Shown here in pieces: positions 1 to 6,710 of a stretch of 8,544 nucleotides of DNA. Origin of the DNA: Methyloceanibacter sp. (GTDB taxonomy: Bacteria; Pseudomonadota; Alphaproteobacteria; Rhizobiales; Methyloligellaceae). The stretch is taken from contig JANWJA010000069.1 of assembly GCA_025449615.1 (NCBI GenBank), positions 1-8,544 of the forward strand, in the 5' to 3' direction. The notes under the pieces are model-generated. The model did not search any database. It worked only from the letters and a program-made list of their open reading frames with translations, and was not told where the DNA came from. The stretch's first letter is position 1; every line of letters starts with the position of its first letter. The translations under genes were made by a program, and so were the position numbers.

Positions 1-1425
1 CTAAGCCGCCATGTCGCGGCGTTCGCGCAGGAAGCGGAAAAATTCCACGCCCTCGCGCAAGCGGCGCTTCATCATGTCGGGGCTGCGCACCATCTCGCCG
101 ACAATGGAAGCGATTTTGGGAGCGCGGAAATAGAACTGACGATAGAAGGATTCAACCGAGTCGAAGATCTCGGTGTGGCTGAGATGCGCATAGGAGATCG
201 GCGCGATCTGCACGCCGTGATCTGAGATCAACTCGTCATCCTCATGCAGCCAATTATTTTCACGGGCCTGATTGTAGAGGAAGGTGCCGGGGTAGGGTGC
301 TGCGAGCGAGACCTGGATGGTGTGGGGGTTGATTTCGTTGGCGAAGCGAATGGTCTCCTCGATGGTTTCCTTGGTCTCGCCGGGCAGGCCGAGAATGAAA
401 GTACCGTGGATGACGATGCCGAGATCGTGGCAGTCCTTGGTGAAGCGGCGCGCCACGTCGACCAGCATCCCCTTTTTGATGTTGTGCAGGATCTGCTGAT
501 TGCCGGATTCGTAGCCGACGAGCAGAAGCCGCAGGCCGTTGTCCTTCATGATCTTGAGCGTCTGGTAGGGTACGTTGGCCTTGGCGTTACAGGACCAGGT
601 CAGCCCAAGCTTGCCGATCTCTTTTGCCAGCGCTTCGGTGCGCGGCAAATTGTCGGTGAACGTGTCGTCGTCGAAGAAGAATTCCTTCACCTGCGGAAAG
701 GCTGCCTTGGCCCAAGCCAATTCCTCGACGACGTGGCCGACGCTCCGCACCCGATAACGATGGCCGCCGACGGTCTGCGGCCAGAGACAAAAAGTGCAGC
801 GGGATTTGCAGCCACGTCCCGAATAGAACGAGATGTAGGGGTGCTTCAAATAGCCGATGAAATAATTCTCGATGACGAGATCGCGCTGATAGACCGGGGT
901 AACGAAGGGCAGCGCATCCATGTCCTCTAGGATGGCGCGATCCGGATTGTCGACAATGACGCCATCGTCGTTTCGGTAGGACAGGCCGTCGATCTTGCTC
1001 CAGTCGCGGCCGTCGGCGACTTCCTTGATGGTGTAGTCGAACTCGTTTCGCGTCACGAAGTCGATCGCGGTCGAGGCTTCCAGACTCTGTCTCGGTTCGA
1101 CGGCGACCTTGGCGCCGATGAAACCGATCTTCACGCTTGGATTGATCGCCTTGATCATCTCGGCCGTCTTCACGTCCGAGCCGAAAGAGGGCGAAGAGGT
1201 GTGCATCACGATGAGGTCGTGGTTTTTGACGTCGGCGACGATGTCCTCGAACTTCAAACGATGCGGCGGTGAGTCGATCAGCTTCGAATTGGGAACGAGC
1301 GCGGCAGGCTGGGCAAGCCAAGTCGGATACCAGAAGGAGCGAATCTCGCGCCGTGCCTGATAGCGGGAGCCGGCGCCGCCATCGAAGCCCTCATAAGACG
1401 GCGCTTGCAGGAACAGCGTTCGCAT
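1..1425 (-). CDS. hpnJ: Hopanoid biosynthesis radical SAM protein HpnJ
   Basis: Family knowledge: HpnJ is a radical SAM enzyme with a B12-binding-type N-terminal region. It converts the glucosaminyl head group of bacteriohopanetetrol into the five-membered cyclitol ether, the last step of that side-chain branch. Seen here: 474 residues ending in a TAG stop exactly at the window edge, so the gene is complete. Residues 1-170 form the B12-binding-like region. The radical SAM cluster motif is GRGCKSRCTFC, with Cys206, Cys210 and Cys213, followed by acidic FFFDDD (249-254), GYESG (304-308) and GLPGET (346-351). The ATG start is preceded by GAGGG (1438-1434) at 8 nt, inside the 15-nt gap after hpnI, so hpnI and hpnJ are probably co-transcribed. 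Other B12-type radical SAM proteins look similar, but the hpnI neighbour and the motif set make HpnJ the best call. Confidence 0.93.
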   Translation of the reverse strand: MRTLFLQAPSYEGFDGGAGSRYQARREIRSFWYPTWLAQPAALVPNSKLIDSPPHRLKFEDIVADVKNHDLIVMHTSSPSFGSDVKTAEMIKAINPSVKIGFIGAKVAVEPRQSLEASTAIDFVTRNEFDYTIKEVADGRDWSKIDGLSYRNDDGVIVDNPDRAILEDMDALPFVTPVYQRDLVIENYFIGYLKHPYISFYSGRGCKSRCTFCLWPQTVGGHRYRVRSVGHVVEELAWAKAAFPQVKEFFFDDDTFTDNLPRTEALAKEIGKLGLTWSCNAKANVPYQTLKIMKDNGLRLLLVGYESGNQQILHNIKKGMLVDVARRFTKDCHDLGIVIHGTFILGLPGETKETIEETIRFANEINPHTIQVSLAAPYPGTFLYNQARENNWLHEDDELISDHGVQIAPISYAHLSHTEIFDSVESFYRQFYFRAPKIASIVGEMVRSPDMMKRRLREGVEFFRFLRERRDMAA

Positions 1426-1440
1426 TAATTGGTCCCTCGC

Positions 1441-2574
1441 TTAACTCAACGTCCCGCCACGACCGGCGCAATATTCACGGCCCCGCCAACTCACAGAGCC
1501 GGGCAAGAAGCTCAACAGAAACACCGCGAAACTCAAAAGGTCGCGGACCGGGCTGAGCAGAAGTGAGCTTTTCTGCCCGTGTGGCAAGGCCCTCAGTTGT
1601 ATCGGAATAGAAAGCCGGCAGGCAAGCGCGAGCGCGATGATCGCCCAGCTGATCGGGCCGAAACCGTTGAGCGCGGCCGCAATGATGGCCAAGGGCAGGG
1701 GATGGGTCAGAACCAAGCCCAGATATCCCCAAGGCTCGATAAGGCGCAATGTCCGCGCCCAGCGAAGGTCGTGGCGGAGCAACTCGCCGAAGCTTCGCTC
1801 CGAGCAGACATGGCCAACCAGCATTGGCGGAATGGCGACTTTCAGTCCGAGCCCGCGCACAGCCTCGCCGATGGCGTAATCGTCGGCGAGCTTGTCGGCA
1901 AAGGCGCCAAGGCCGCCGATGCGTTGAAGCGTGTCAGTGCTGAGCGCAATGGTCGCACCGAAGCAGGGCTTCGCCAGACCCAACTCGAGGCCGACCAGAA
2001 CGCTCGGCAGGAAGTGCTCGTTGATTGAGGCCGCGGAAAGCCGAGACCAGATTCCCGCGTCCGGGAAGCCTCGATAGAGCGCGGTGACGAGGCCGACATT
2101 CGGCGCAGACAGCGCCGAAACCACTTGGTTGAGGTAGTCGGGCCCGACCCTGATATCGCTGTCGGCCATCACGATCAGCCTGTAACGGGCGCCGGGCAAC
2201 ATATTCAAAAGGTTGGAAATCTTGGGGTTCTGTCCATGCTCGCGGCCGTCCGCGAGGAGTTCGATATCGTGATCGGGGAAGCGCCTCTTCAGCCCGGCCA
2301 CCGCCGTGCCGGCCGGATCTTTGGGGCTATGAATGCCGAACAGGAGTTGGACCCGCCCCTGGTAAACTTGGTCGCAGAACGAGGCCAGATTCGCCTCGAG
2401 CCCCGGCTCCGCACCATAAAGCGGCTTCAAAATTGTGAGATCAGGGGTTGAAGGCGGCAAATTGCCTGGTTTTTGGCCAAAGCGCCGGAGCAACACTGCC
2501 GCAAAAAGGGCATAGAGGGAGCCTGATATGGCGCCCAGGGTAAAAAATAGCCAGAGCCAAGTGCCAAGATTCAA
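1441..2574 (-). CDS. hpnI: Hopanoid biosynthesis glycosyltransferase HpnI
   Basis: Family knowledge: HpnI is a membrane-anchored GT2-fold transferase that puts N-acetylglucosamine on bacteriohopanetetrol. Seen here, numbered from the TTG start chosen: an N-terminal membrane segment (about 4-29), the metal and nucleotide-sugar motif MADSDIRVG with DSD at 138-140, an LADDYAIGE motif (229-237), HDLRW (268-272), which is the (Q/R)xxRW-type motif of processive-like GT2 enzymes, and further membrane segments at about 285-303, 307-325 and 342-359. The start is uncertain. The frame stays open to an ATG at 2667, but those 31 extra codons are rich in rare codons (CTA, CGA, AGG, TTA), have no Shine-Dalgarno sequence, would overlap mlaA, and lie directly after a TTGACA box. 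I therefore prefer the TTG at 2574, just before the first membrane segment. hpnJ follows after 15 nt. Confidence 0.9.
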   Translation of the reverse strand: MNLGTWLWLFFTLGAISGSLYALFAAVLLRRFGQKPGNLPPSTPDLTILKPLYGAEPGLEANLASFCDQVYQGRVQLLFGIHSPKDPAGTAVAGLKRRFPDHDIELLADGREHGQNPKISNLLNMLPGARYRLIVMADSDIRVGPDYLNQVVSALSAPNVGLVTALYRGFPDAGIWSRLSAASINEHFLPSVLVGLELGLAKPCFGATIALSTDTLQRIGGLGAFADKLADDYAIGEAVRGLGLKVAIPPMLVGHVCSERSFGELLRHDLRWARTLRLIEPWGYLGLVLTHPLPLAIIAAALNGFGPISWAIIALALACRLSIPIQLRALPHGQKSSLLLSPVRDLLSFAVFLLSFLPGSVSWRGREYCAGRGGTLS

Positions 2575-2617
2575 GGTAAACTCGCTGGCTAAAAGGGGCC
2601 TTCGTCGCGTTAGCGGC

Positions 2618-2634
2618 GGAGGTGAATGCGTTAG
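2618..2634 (+). promoter_or_regulatory. Strong Shine-Dalgarno match with a two-codon ORF before mlaA
   Basis: GGAGGTGA (2618-2625) matches the 16S rRNA anti-Shine-Dalgarno over eight bases. It directly abuts ATG CGT TAG (2626-2634), which encodes only Met-Arg-stop. The in-frame mlaA starts, GTG 2642 and ATG 2645, are about 19-22 nt from the GGAGG core, further than usual. A weaker TAGG (2632-2635) sits 9 nt before ATG 2645. The strong match could be chance, or it could load ribosomes that reinitiate at mlaA. Confidence 0.35.
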
Positions 2635-2644
2635 GTTCGGGGTG

Positions 2645-2673
2645 ATGAGGGTCGAGGCACTCACCATTGTCAA
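2645..2673 (-). promoter_or_regulatory. Candidate promoter for hpnI-hpnJ
   Basis: Reading the minus strand, a perfect TTGACA (2673-2668) is followed after 17 nt by CCTCAT (2650-2645), which matches only three of six positions of the -10 consensus. This would give a leader of roughly 60 nt before the TTG start of hpnI. The site lies inside the first codons of mlaA on the other strand. The -35 box is good and the -10 box is weak, so this is a suggestion only. Confidence 0.35.
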
Positions 2674-3604
2674 GGCGATGGCGGCTGTTGCGCTTGCGGC
2701 GGCCCTTTCGGCGTGCGCGGCTGACGGTCCTTCCCTTCAGCCTGATCGTCTGGCCAAGGACGAGCCCGTGAGTGCCGGTAGCCCGGCGGCTACAGCCGCG
2801 CCGGACGATATTGCTTCGTTGCCCGGTGACGAGGCGAGCGAAGTCCACGATCCGATGGAGAAGATGAATCGCTCGACCTTCGAGCGTAATCAGCGCTTCA
2901 ACCAAGCGGTGATCTATCCGGCGGCCAAGGCCTACATCAACACCGTGCCCGAGCCGGTGCGAAACTCGGTGGAGAATTTCACGGGCAATCTCGCCGAGCC
3001 GATGACTTTCGCCAATGACATTTTACAGCTCCGTGTCGGCGCCGCGGTGACGACGCTCGGGCGCTTCACCTTGAACTCAACGATCGGCGTCGGCGGCCTA
3101 TTCGATGTCGCATCGAAACACGATCTTCCCGAGCAGTCGGGGGACTTCGGACAGACGCTTTATGTCTGGGGCGTGCGCAAGAGTCCCTATCTCGTTGTGC
3201 CGTTGATCGGGCCGACGAACTTGCGCGATCTGGTCGGCACCACGGTCGATGTCGCGGCGACGATCCCGGCCGGCGGCTTGTTGCCAACCCGGTTCGCAAC
3301 CGCCGTCAACAATGTCGGCGTGGCGGGAACGGTGACCACTCCGATGTCGAGACTCGGCGAGGCCGGCCAGCTTGAGCAGCTGGAGGATAGTTCGATCGAT
3401 CCCTACACCATGCTTCGGAGTGTGGTGCAGCAGAAGCGCCAGGCGGAGCTGCAGGAAGCTCTGGAGACGAGCGCCTGGACGTCGGGCCGTTACGGAACCG
3501 AGCCTTCGTCCAACACGGTCTCGACCGCCACGCTGCTGAAGAATCCTGTTCTCGCCACCAAGGAGCAGGATCTCGTGCCTGATGCAGTTTCAGGCGTGCA
3601 ATGA
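2645..3604 (+). CDS. mlaA: MlaA/VacJ-family outer-membrane lipoprotein
   Basis: Family knowledge: MlaA sits in the inner leaflet of the outer membrane and passes lipids to or from a periplasmic MlaC-type carrier. Seen here: 319 residues with a lipoprotein signal ending LSAC, lipidated Cys24; a low-complexity Ala/Pro/Asp linker to about residue 65; then the MlaA core with DPMEKMNR (69-76), NFTGNLAEP (111-119), GVGGLFDVA (148-156) and DFGQTLYVWGV followed by PLIGPTNLRD (167-195). The tail from about 240 is variable. ATG 2645 is chosen because it gives a normal-length signal peptide; GTG 2642, one codon earlier, is an alternative. The frame stays open further upstream to 2528, but that adds a basic stretch ahead of the signal and overlaps hpnI. 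The stop overlaps hpnM as ATGA, so the two are likely translationally coupled. In this setting the cargo may be hopanoid, which is inference. Confidence 0.9.
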   Translation: MRVEALTIVKAMAAVALAAALSACAADGPSLQPDRLAKDEPVSAGSPAATAAPDDIASLPGDEASEVHDPMEKMNRSTFERNQRFNQAVIYPAAKAYINTVPEPVRNSVENFTGNLAEPMTFANDILQLRVGAAVTTLGRFTLNSTIGVGGLFDVASKHDLPEQSGDFGQTLYVWGVRKSPYLVVPLIGPTNLRDLVGTTVDVAATIPAGGLLPTRFATAVNNVGVAGTVTTPMSRLGEAGQLEQLEDSSIDPYTMLRSVVQQKRQAELQEALETSAWTSGRYGTEPSSNTVSTATLLKNPVLATKEQDLVPDAVSGVQ

Positions 3605-4242
3605 TCGGCTTGAAAGCCCTGTTTAACCGCCGTGCTGCTTCTGCCCTGATCCTGGGGCTGATGCTGTCTCTGACTGCGTCGTCTAATTTGGCCGCACAAG
3701 GCACCGACCCGGCGACGCAACGGGTGAGCAGCCTCTCCGATGCACTGCTCGACACGATGAAGCAGGCAAAGGAGCTCGGAGTCAAAGGCCGCTACGACAA
3801 GCTCTCGCCGGTGCTGGCCAAGACCTACGACCTGCCGCTAATGACGCGGATCGCGGTCGGACCGAATTGGGCGACGCTGACGCCGGAGCAGCAGAAAGCT
3901 GTCGTCGCCGCCTTTACCCGCATGACCACGGCGACGTATGCGAGCCGGTTCGATGGGTTCTCCGGAGAGCAATTCGTAATCTTGCAAACCGTCGACCAGA
4001 AGAACGGCGACAAGATCGTCAAGACCCAGATTATCCAATCGAATGGCAAGCCGGTGGCGCTAAGCTATCTGGTGCGGAACACTGGCAGCGATTGGCGGAT
4101 CATCGACGTCTATCTCAACGGCACGATCAGCGAGCTCGCCAACCGCCGCGCGGAATTTGGCGCGGTGTTGAAGTCGGGTGGGGCGGACGGGCTTGTCAGC
4201 TCGCTCAATAAGCAGGGCGACAAATTACTTGCGGGGAGCTGA
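3601..4242 (+). CDS. hpnM: Hopanoid-associated MlaC-like periplasmic lipid carrier HpnM
   Basis: Family knowledge: HpnM belongs to the MlaC/Ttg2D (toluene tolerance) family of periplasmic lipid-binding proteins found in hopanoid loci, and it is thought to help move hopanoids or phospholipids between the membranes. Seen here: 213 residues with a basic N-terminus and hydrophobic core (about 12-26), with a likely signal peptidase I site near Ala31-Ala32. The mature part has the MlaC layout: the YDLPLMTRIAVG segment (82-93), a WATLTPEQQKAVVAAF helix (95-110), and a beta-rich half containing VKTQIIQ and WRIIDVYLNGTI (164-175). Its ATG overlaps the mlaA stop (ATGA), so a lipoprotein and carrier pair is made from one message. 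The last 18 bp overlap the end of hpnL on the other strand. No ABC-type Mla permease or ATPase genes are in the window. Confidence 0.92.
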   Translation: MIGLKALFNRRAASALILGLMLSLTASSNLAAQGTDPATQRVSSLSDALLDTMKQAKELGVKGRYDKLSPVLAKTYDLPLMTRIAVGPNWATLTPEQQKAVVAAFTRMTTATYASRFDGFSGEQFVILQTVDQKNGDKIVKTQIIQSNGKPVALSYLVRNTGSDWRIIDVYLNGTISELANRRAEFGAVLKSGGADGLVSSLNKQGDKLLAGS

Positions 4243-5208
4243 CCGCTTCACCAGACGCCGCGCCTCGACGCCCTGCCAAATGATCAAGCATGGAACTCCG
4301 GTCGCCATTTCGCGCGCCCTTTTTAGCAGTGAGAGCCCGAGCGCCACATCGGGTGAGAGCCCGAACATGGCGCCGAGCACGACATAGTAGCCTTCCTGCA
4401 CGCCAAGCCGCGACGGCACGATAAAGGTCGCGGTGCGGAGTGCGAAGGCGACGCTTTCCAGTATCAGCACGTCCGCCCAGGGCAGGGGGTGCCCCATATA
4501 GCGAAGCGCGACCCAGCCCTCGGTCGCGCCGACAATCCACGCGGCGAGATGCAGCATGAAGCCGGTAAAGATGCGGCTGTGGTGACGATAGATGGTTTGG
4601 ATCGAGTCATGGATGCCTTCGCCGCCTGGGAGGTCGTTCCACGCCCATTTCAGGTCGAGCTTTTCCGAGAGCCGTTCGAGCAGGCTGAACAGGCCTTTCT
4701 TCTGCGCCAGGATGAAACTTGCGGCTGCGAGAATCAAAACGCCGATTCCCACAGCGAGCCAAGTGCTGAGCTCCTGCCCCTGGTGCCAGGTGAAGAGGAG
4801 AACGAGGCCGATCAGAGTGAAGGCGATCTGACTCAGGAGTTCCATGGTGAGGTCAACGACGGTGCTTGCCCCCGCCATCCCAGGCCGGACGCCGTGATAG
4901 GTGAGCTCGCGGGCTCCGGCGAGTTCTCCGGCCGTCGGCACTAGGGCAAGCAGATTGCCGACGCTCTCGCGAAGCCATCGACTCCAGAAGCAGGATAAGA
5001 AAAGGTTGGGCGGGGAATCGAGGATGAGGGTTTGCCAGGCTGCGGCGCAAAGCAGGATACCGACAAAATAGACGATGGTAATGGCAAGTAGGCCTTGCCA
5101 ACCTGCGGCGACAGCCGCGTCAACGATTTCGCGCCAGCCGAAATGAACGACGAGAATCGTCGCGAGTGCTAGGCCTAAAATCGCACCGAGGATGACGCCG
5201 AGCTTCAT
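4225..5208 (-). CDS. hpnL: Hopanoid-associated integral membrane protein HpnL
   Basis: HpnL is a polytopic inner-membrane protein related to the transmembrane half of lysylphosphatidylglycerol synthases (UPF0104-like). Its biochemical role in hopanoid producers is not settled, and a lipid translocation role is only a possibility. Seen here: 327 residues with hydrophobic segments at about 4-21, 39-58, 126-141, 150-168, 213-234, 247-265, 272-288 and 301-312. The conserved family loops are ESVGNLLALVPTAGELAGAR (81-100) and VPSRLGVQEGYY (264-275). The tail is basic. The ATG lies 3 nt after the hpnK stop (TGA ACC ATG), so translational coupling with hpnK is likely. The stop lies inside the 3' end of hpnM, an 18-bp convergent overlap that leaves no room for a separate terminator. 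Confidence 0.9.
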   Translation of the reverse strand: MKLGVILGAILGLALATILVVHFGWREIVDAAVAAGWQGLLAITIVYFVGILLCAAAWQTLILDSPPNLFLSCFWSRWLRESVGNLLALVPTAGELAGARELTYHGVRPGMAGASTVVDLTMELLSQIAFTLIGLVLLFTWHQGQELSTWLAVGIGVLILAAASFILAQKKGLFSLLERLSEKLDLKWAWNDLPGGEGIHDSIQTIYRHHSRIFTGFMLHLAAWIVGATEGWVALRYMGHPLPWADVLILESVAFALRTATFIVPSRLGVQEGYYVVLGAMFGLSPDVALGLSLLKRAREMATGVPCLIIWQGVEARRLVKRSAPRK

Positions 5209-5211
5209 GGT

Positions 5212-6096
5212 TCAAACCCCGCAGGCCGCGCGGAAGTTTTGCGGCTGTAAATTGCAGGCGGCCAGTTTGGCTTTCACGGCGGGGCTGACAAGGGCGCGGA
5301 ACTCCTCCACTGGCCGATAATGAGCGGGGAGGGCGTCAGCGCCGTCCCAGCGCGCTGTCGCAGGGTGGCAATACAGTTCGGTGACGCCCAACGGCAGATG
5401 CTCAATGAAGCTCAGCATAAGTTGTTCTGTCATGGCGCCGCTGTCATTCAGGCCGAAGACATATTTGTTTCTGGCAATGCCGGCCTGTTTCAGTTTCCGC
5501 GCGAGGCGTCGCGTTTGCAGAGAATAGAAGCAGGCCCTCGTGAAGCGGCCAAGTGCACGATCCCTGCTTGCTGCGAAAGAGGGAGCGAAAGGCTCGAAGG
5601 GAACGCGGATGGGAGGCGAGCCGAAACTCGGCGCGGTCTTCATGATCGTCTCCAGCACCACCGGGTGAAGATGGAAATGTTTATGGCCGTTGATGTGGTC
5701 CAGGGTGAGGCTGGTGTCCCGAAAGCGCCGGAACTGCGCTTCGATCTCGGCACGGGCTTGCGCCCGAAGGTCGGGCGAAAAATAGAGTGCGATGCCGAAG
5801 CGGACCGGGTCGGTAAAGAACCGCCCATCCGCGCCGACCAGCCCGGGAATATCACTTGGCGGCAACACGGGCCGGCCGTCGAGCAGGGTCACATGTAGTC
5901 CGACACCGAGCTTCGGTAGGTTGCGGGCGCGGCGCACGGCATCGTCTCTTTCCGGCGCGCCCACCATCAGGCTCGCGGCGGAGAGAATGCCGTCGCGATG
6001 ACCGCGCTCGACCGCCTCGTTGACCTCTTTGGATAGGCCAAAGTCGTCGGCGGTGACGATCAGCGTCTTGGCTCTTTGGGTGTGCGTTGGCGCCAT
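5212..6096 (-). CDS. hpnK: Hopanoid biosynthesis deacetylase HpnK (YdjC family)
   Basis: Family knowledge: HpnK is a YdjC-type carbohydrate deacetylase. It removes the acetyl group from the N-acetylglucosaminyl bacteriohopanetetrol made by HpnI, giving the free amine that HpnJ then uses. Seen here: 294 residues with the YdjC metal and catalytic motifs TADDFG (15-20, Asp17 and Asp18), GLHVTLLDGRPV (66-77, His68), the His-rich DHINGHKHFHLHP (133-145) and YCHPA (242-246). The length is normal for the family and there is no signal peptide, which fits a cytoplasmic or inner-leaflet site of action. The ATG start gives a short 10-residue lead before the first strand; I see no good Shine-Dalgarno sequence. 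hpnL follows after 3 nt, and the GNAT gene lies 30 nt upstream in the same direction. hpnI and hpnJ, its pathway partners, are about 2.6 kb away in a separate unit. Confidence 0.93.
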   Translation of the reverse strand: MAPTHTQRAKTLIVTADDFGLSKEVNEAVERGHRDGILSAASLMVGAPERDDAVRRARNLPKLGVGLHVTLLDGRPVLPPSDIPGLVGADGRFFTDPVRFGIALYFSPDLRAQARAEIEAQFRRFRDTSLTLDHINGHKHFHLHPVVLETIMKTAPSFGSPPIRVPFEPFAPSFAASRDRALGRFTRACFYSLQTRRLARKLKQAGIARNKYVFGLNDSGAMTEQLMLSFIEHLPLGVTELYCHPATARWDGADALPAHYRPVEEFRALVSPAVKAKLAACNLQPQNFRAACGV

Positions 6097-6126
6097 GCCG
6101 ATGGTTCTAGCAGTCGACGAAGCGCT

Positions 6127-6597
6127 TTACTGGCTGAAAACAATGCGATAGCGGACAAAATCGTCGGCCATTGCAAACTTATCGTAGAGCCGCCTGGCCA
6201 CCGCATTGTTCTCACGGGTGTGCCAATAGAGCCGCGACCAGCCATGCTCTTTGGCTTGGGCTACAAGGTCGTCGATCAGGGCCTCGCCGATGCCCTTACC
6301 GCGCAGGGCGGGATCGACGAAGAGATCCTCGAGATAGCAGATAGGCTGCTCTGTCCAGGTGCCGGCATGCAATACACATGCGGCGAACCCTGCGACGGTA
6401 CCGTCATAGAGGGCGATGCGCCCCAACAATCCATTAGACTTGAGAAGCAGGCGCCGCCACGTCGCCACGGTGACCGTCTCTTCAACGCGCTTTTCGTAGA
6501 AGTCGTTATAGCCCGCCCATAGTCGCCGCCACTCGGGTTCATCCGCGGCGGCCGGGTCGCGGATCACGATGAGGCTGTCATGGTCTGGCGCTGACAT
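6127..6597 (-). CDS. GNAT-family N-acetyltransferase, spermidine/spermine acetyltransferase-like
   Basis: This is a predicted cytoplasmic acetyl-CoA-dependent acetyltransferase of 156 residues, the usual size for a single GNAT domain. Motif A is clear: YLEDLFVDPALRGKGIGEAL (88-107), with the pyrophosphate-binding RGKGIG at 99-104. The later segment WHTRENNAVARRLYDKF (125-141) is the typical motif B region. The YLEDLFV strand resembles that of diamine acetyltransferases, so a small amine substrate is plausible but unproven. ATG 6597 is chosen over a TTG at 6711, because the extra 38 residues do not look like GNAT sequence and that start would overlap the divergent amidotransferase gene. The gene lies 30 nt upstream of hpnK and could lead an operon with hpnK and hpnL. 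A GNAT gene is not a standard member of hopanoid loci, so it may be an unrelated neighbour. Confidence 0.85.
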   Translation of the reverse strand: MSAPDHDSLIVIRDPAAADEPEWRRLWAGYNDFYEKRVEETVTVATWRRLLLKSNGLLGRIALYDGTVAGFAACVLHAGTWTEQPICYLEDLFVDPALRGKGIGEALIDDLVAQAKEHGWSRLYWHTRENNAVARRLYDKFAMADDFVRYRIVFSQ

Positions 6598-6710
6598 GAT
6601 GAGGTCATCGTCTAACGAGAAATCCGACTTTGCGCTAGGAGCATATGGCACAACGCTTGACCCGTTTGCGGCGATTGTGCTCTGACCCGCTGCGCATCTA
6701 GGAGATATCA
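6598..6710. other. Divergent intergenic region between GNAT and amidotransferase genes
   Basis: This 113-bp gap must hold the promoters of both divergent genes. On the plus strand TTGACC (6657-6662) resembles a -35 box, but no convincing -10 box follows at 16-18 nt. I see no clear promoter on the minus strand and no strong inverted repeat. Confidence 0.4.
6700..6704 (+). promoter_or_regulatory. Ribosome binding site of the glutamine amidotransferase gene
   Basis: AGGAG lies 6 nt before ATG 6711, ideal spacing. It fixes that start and argues against reading the GNAT gene on the other strand from 6711. Confidence 0.8.

Noticed and set aside
244..930. A 228-codon open frame on the plus strand opposite hpnJ
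   Set aside because: It lies wholly inside the hpnJ gene, shows no recognisable domain, and arises from GC-rich codon bias on the opposite strand.
587..1321. A 244-codon minus-strand frame within hpnJ
   Set aside because: It is very rich in Arg and has no family motif; it is an out-of-frame reading of hpnJ.
2528..2644. N-terminal extension of the mlaA frame
   Set aside because: It would put 39 basic, non-conserved residues before a normal lipoprotein signal peptide and overlap the 5' end of hpnI.
3306..3785. A 159-codon minus-strand frame across the mlaA-hpnM junction
   Set aside because: It runs antisense to two confidently identified genes, is rich in Arg and Ser, and has no motif.
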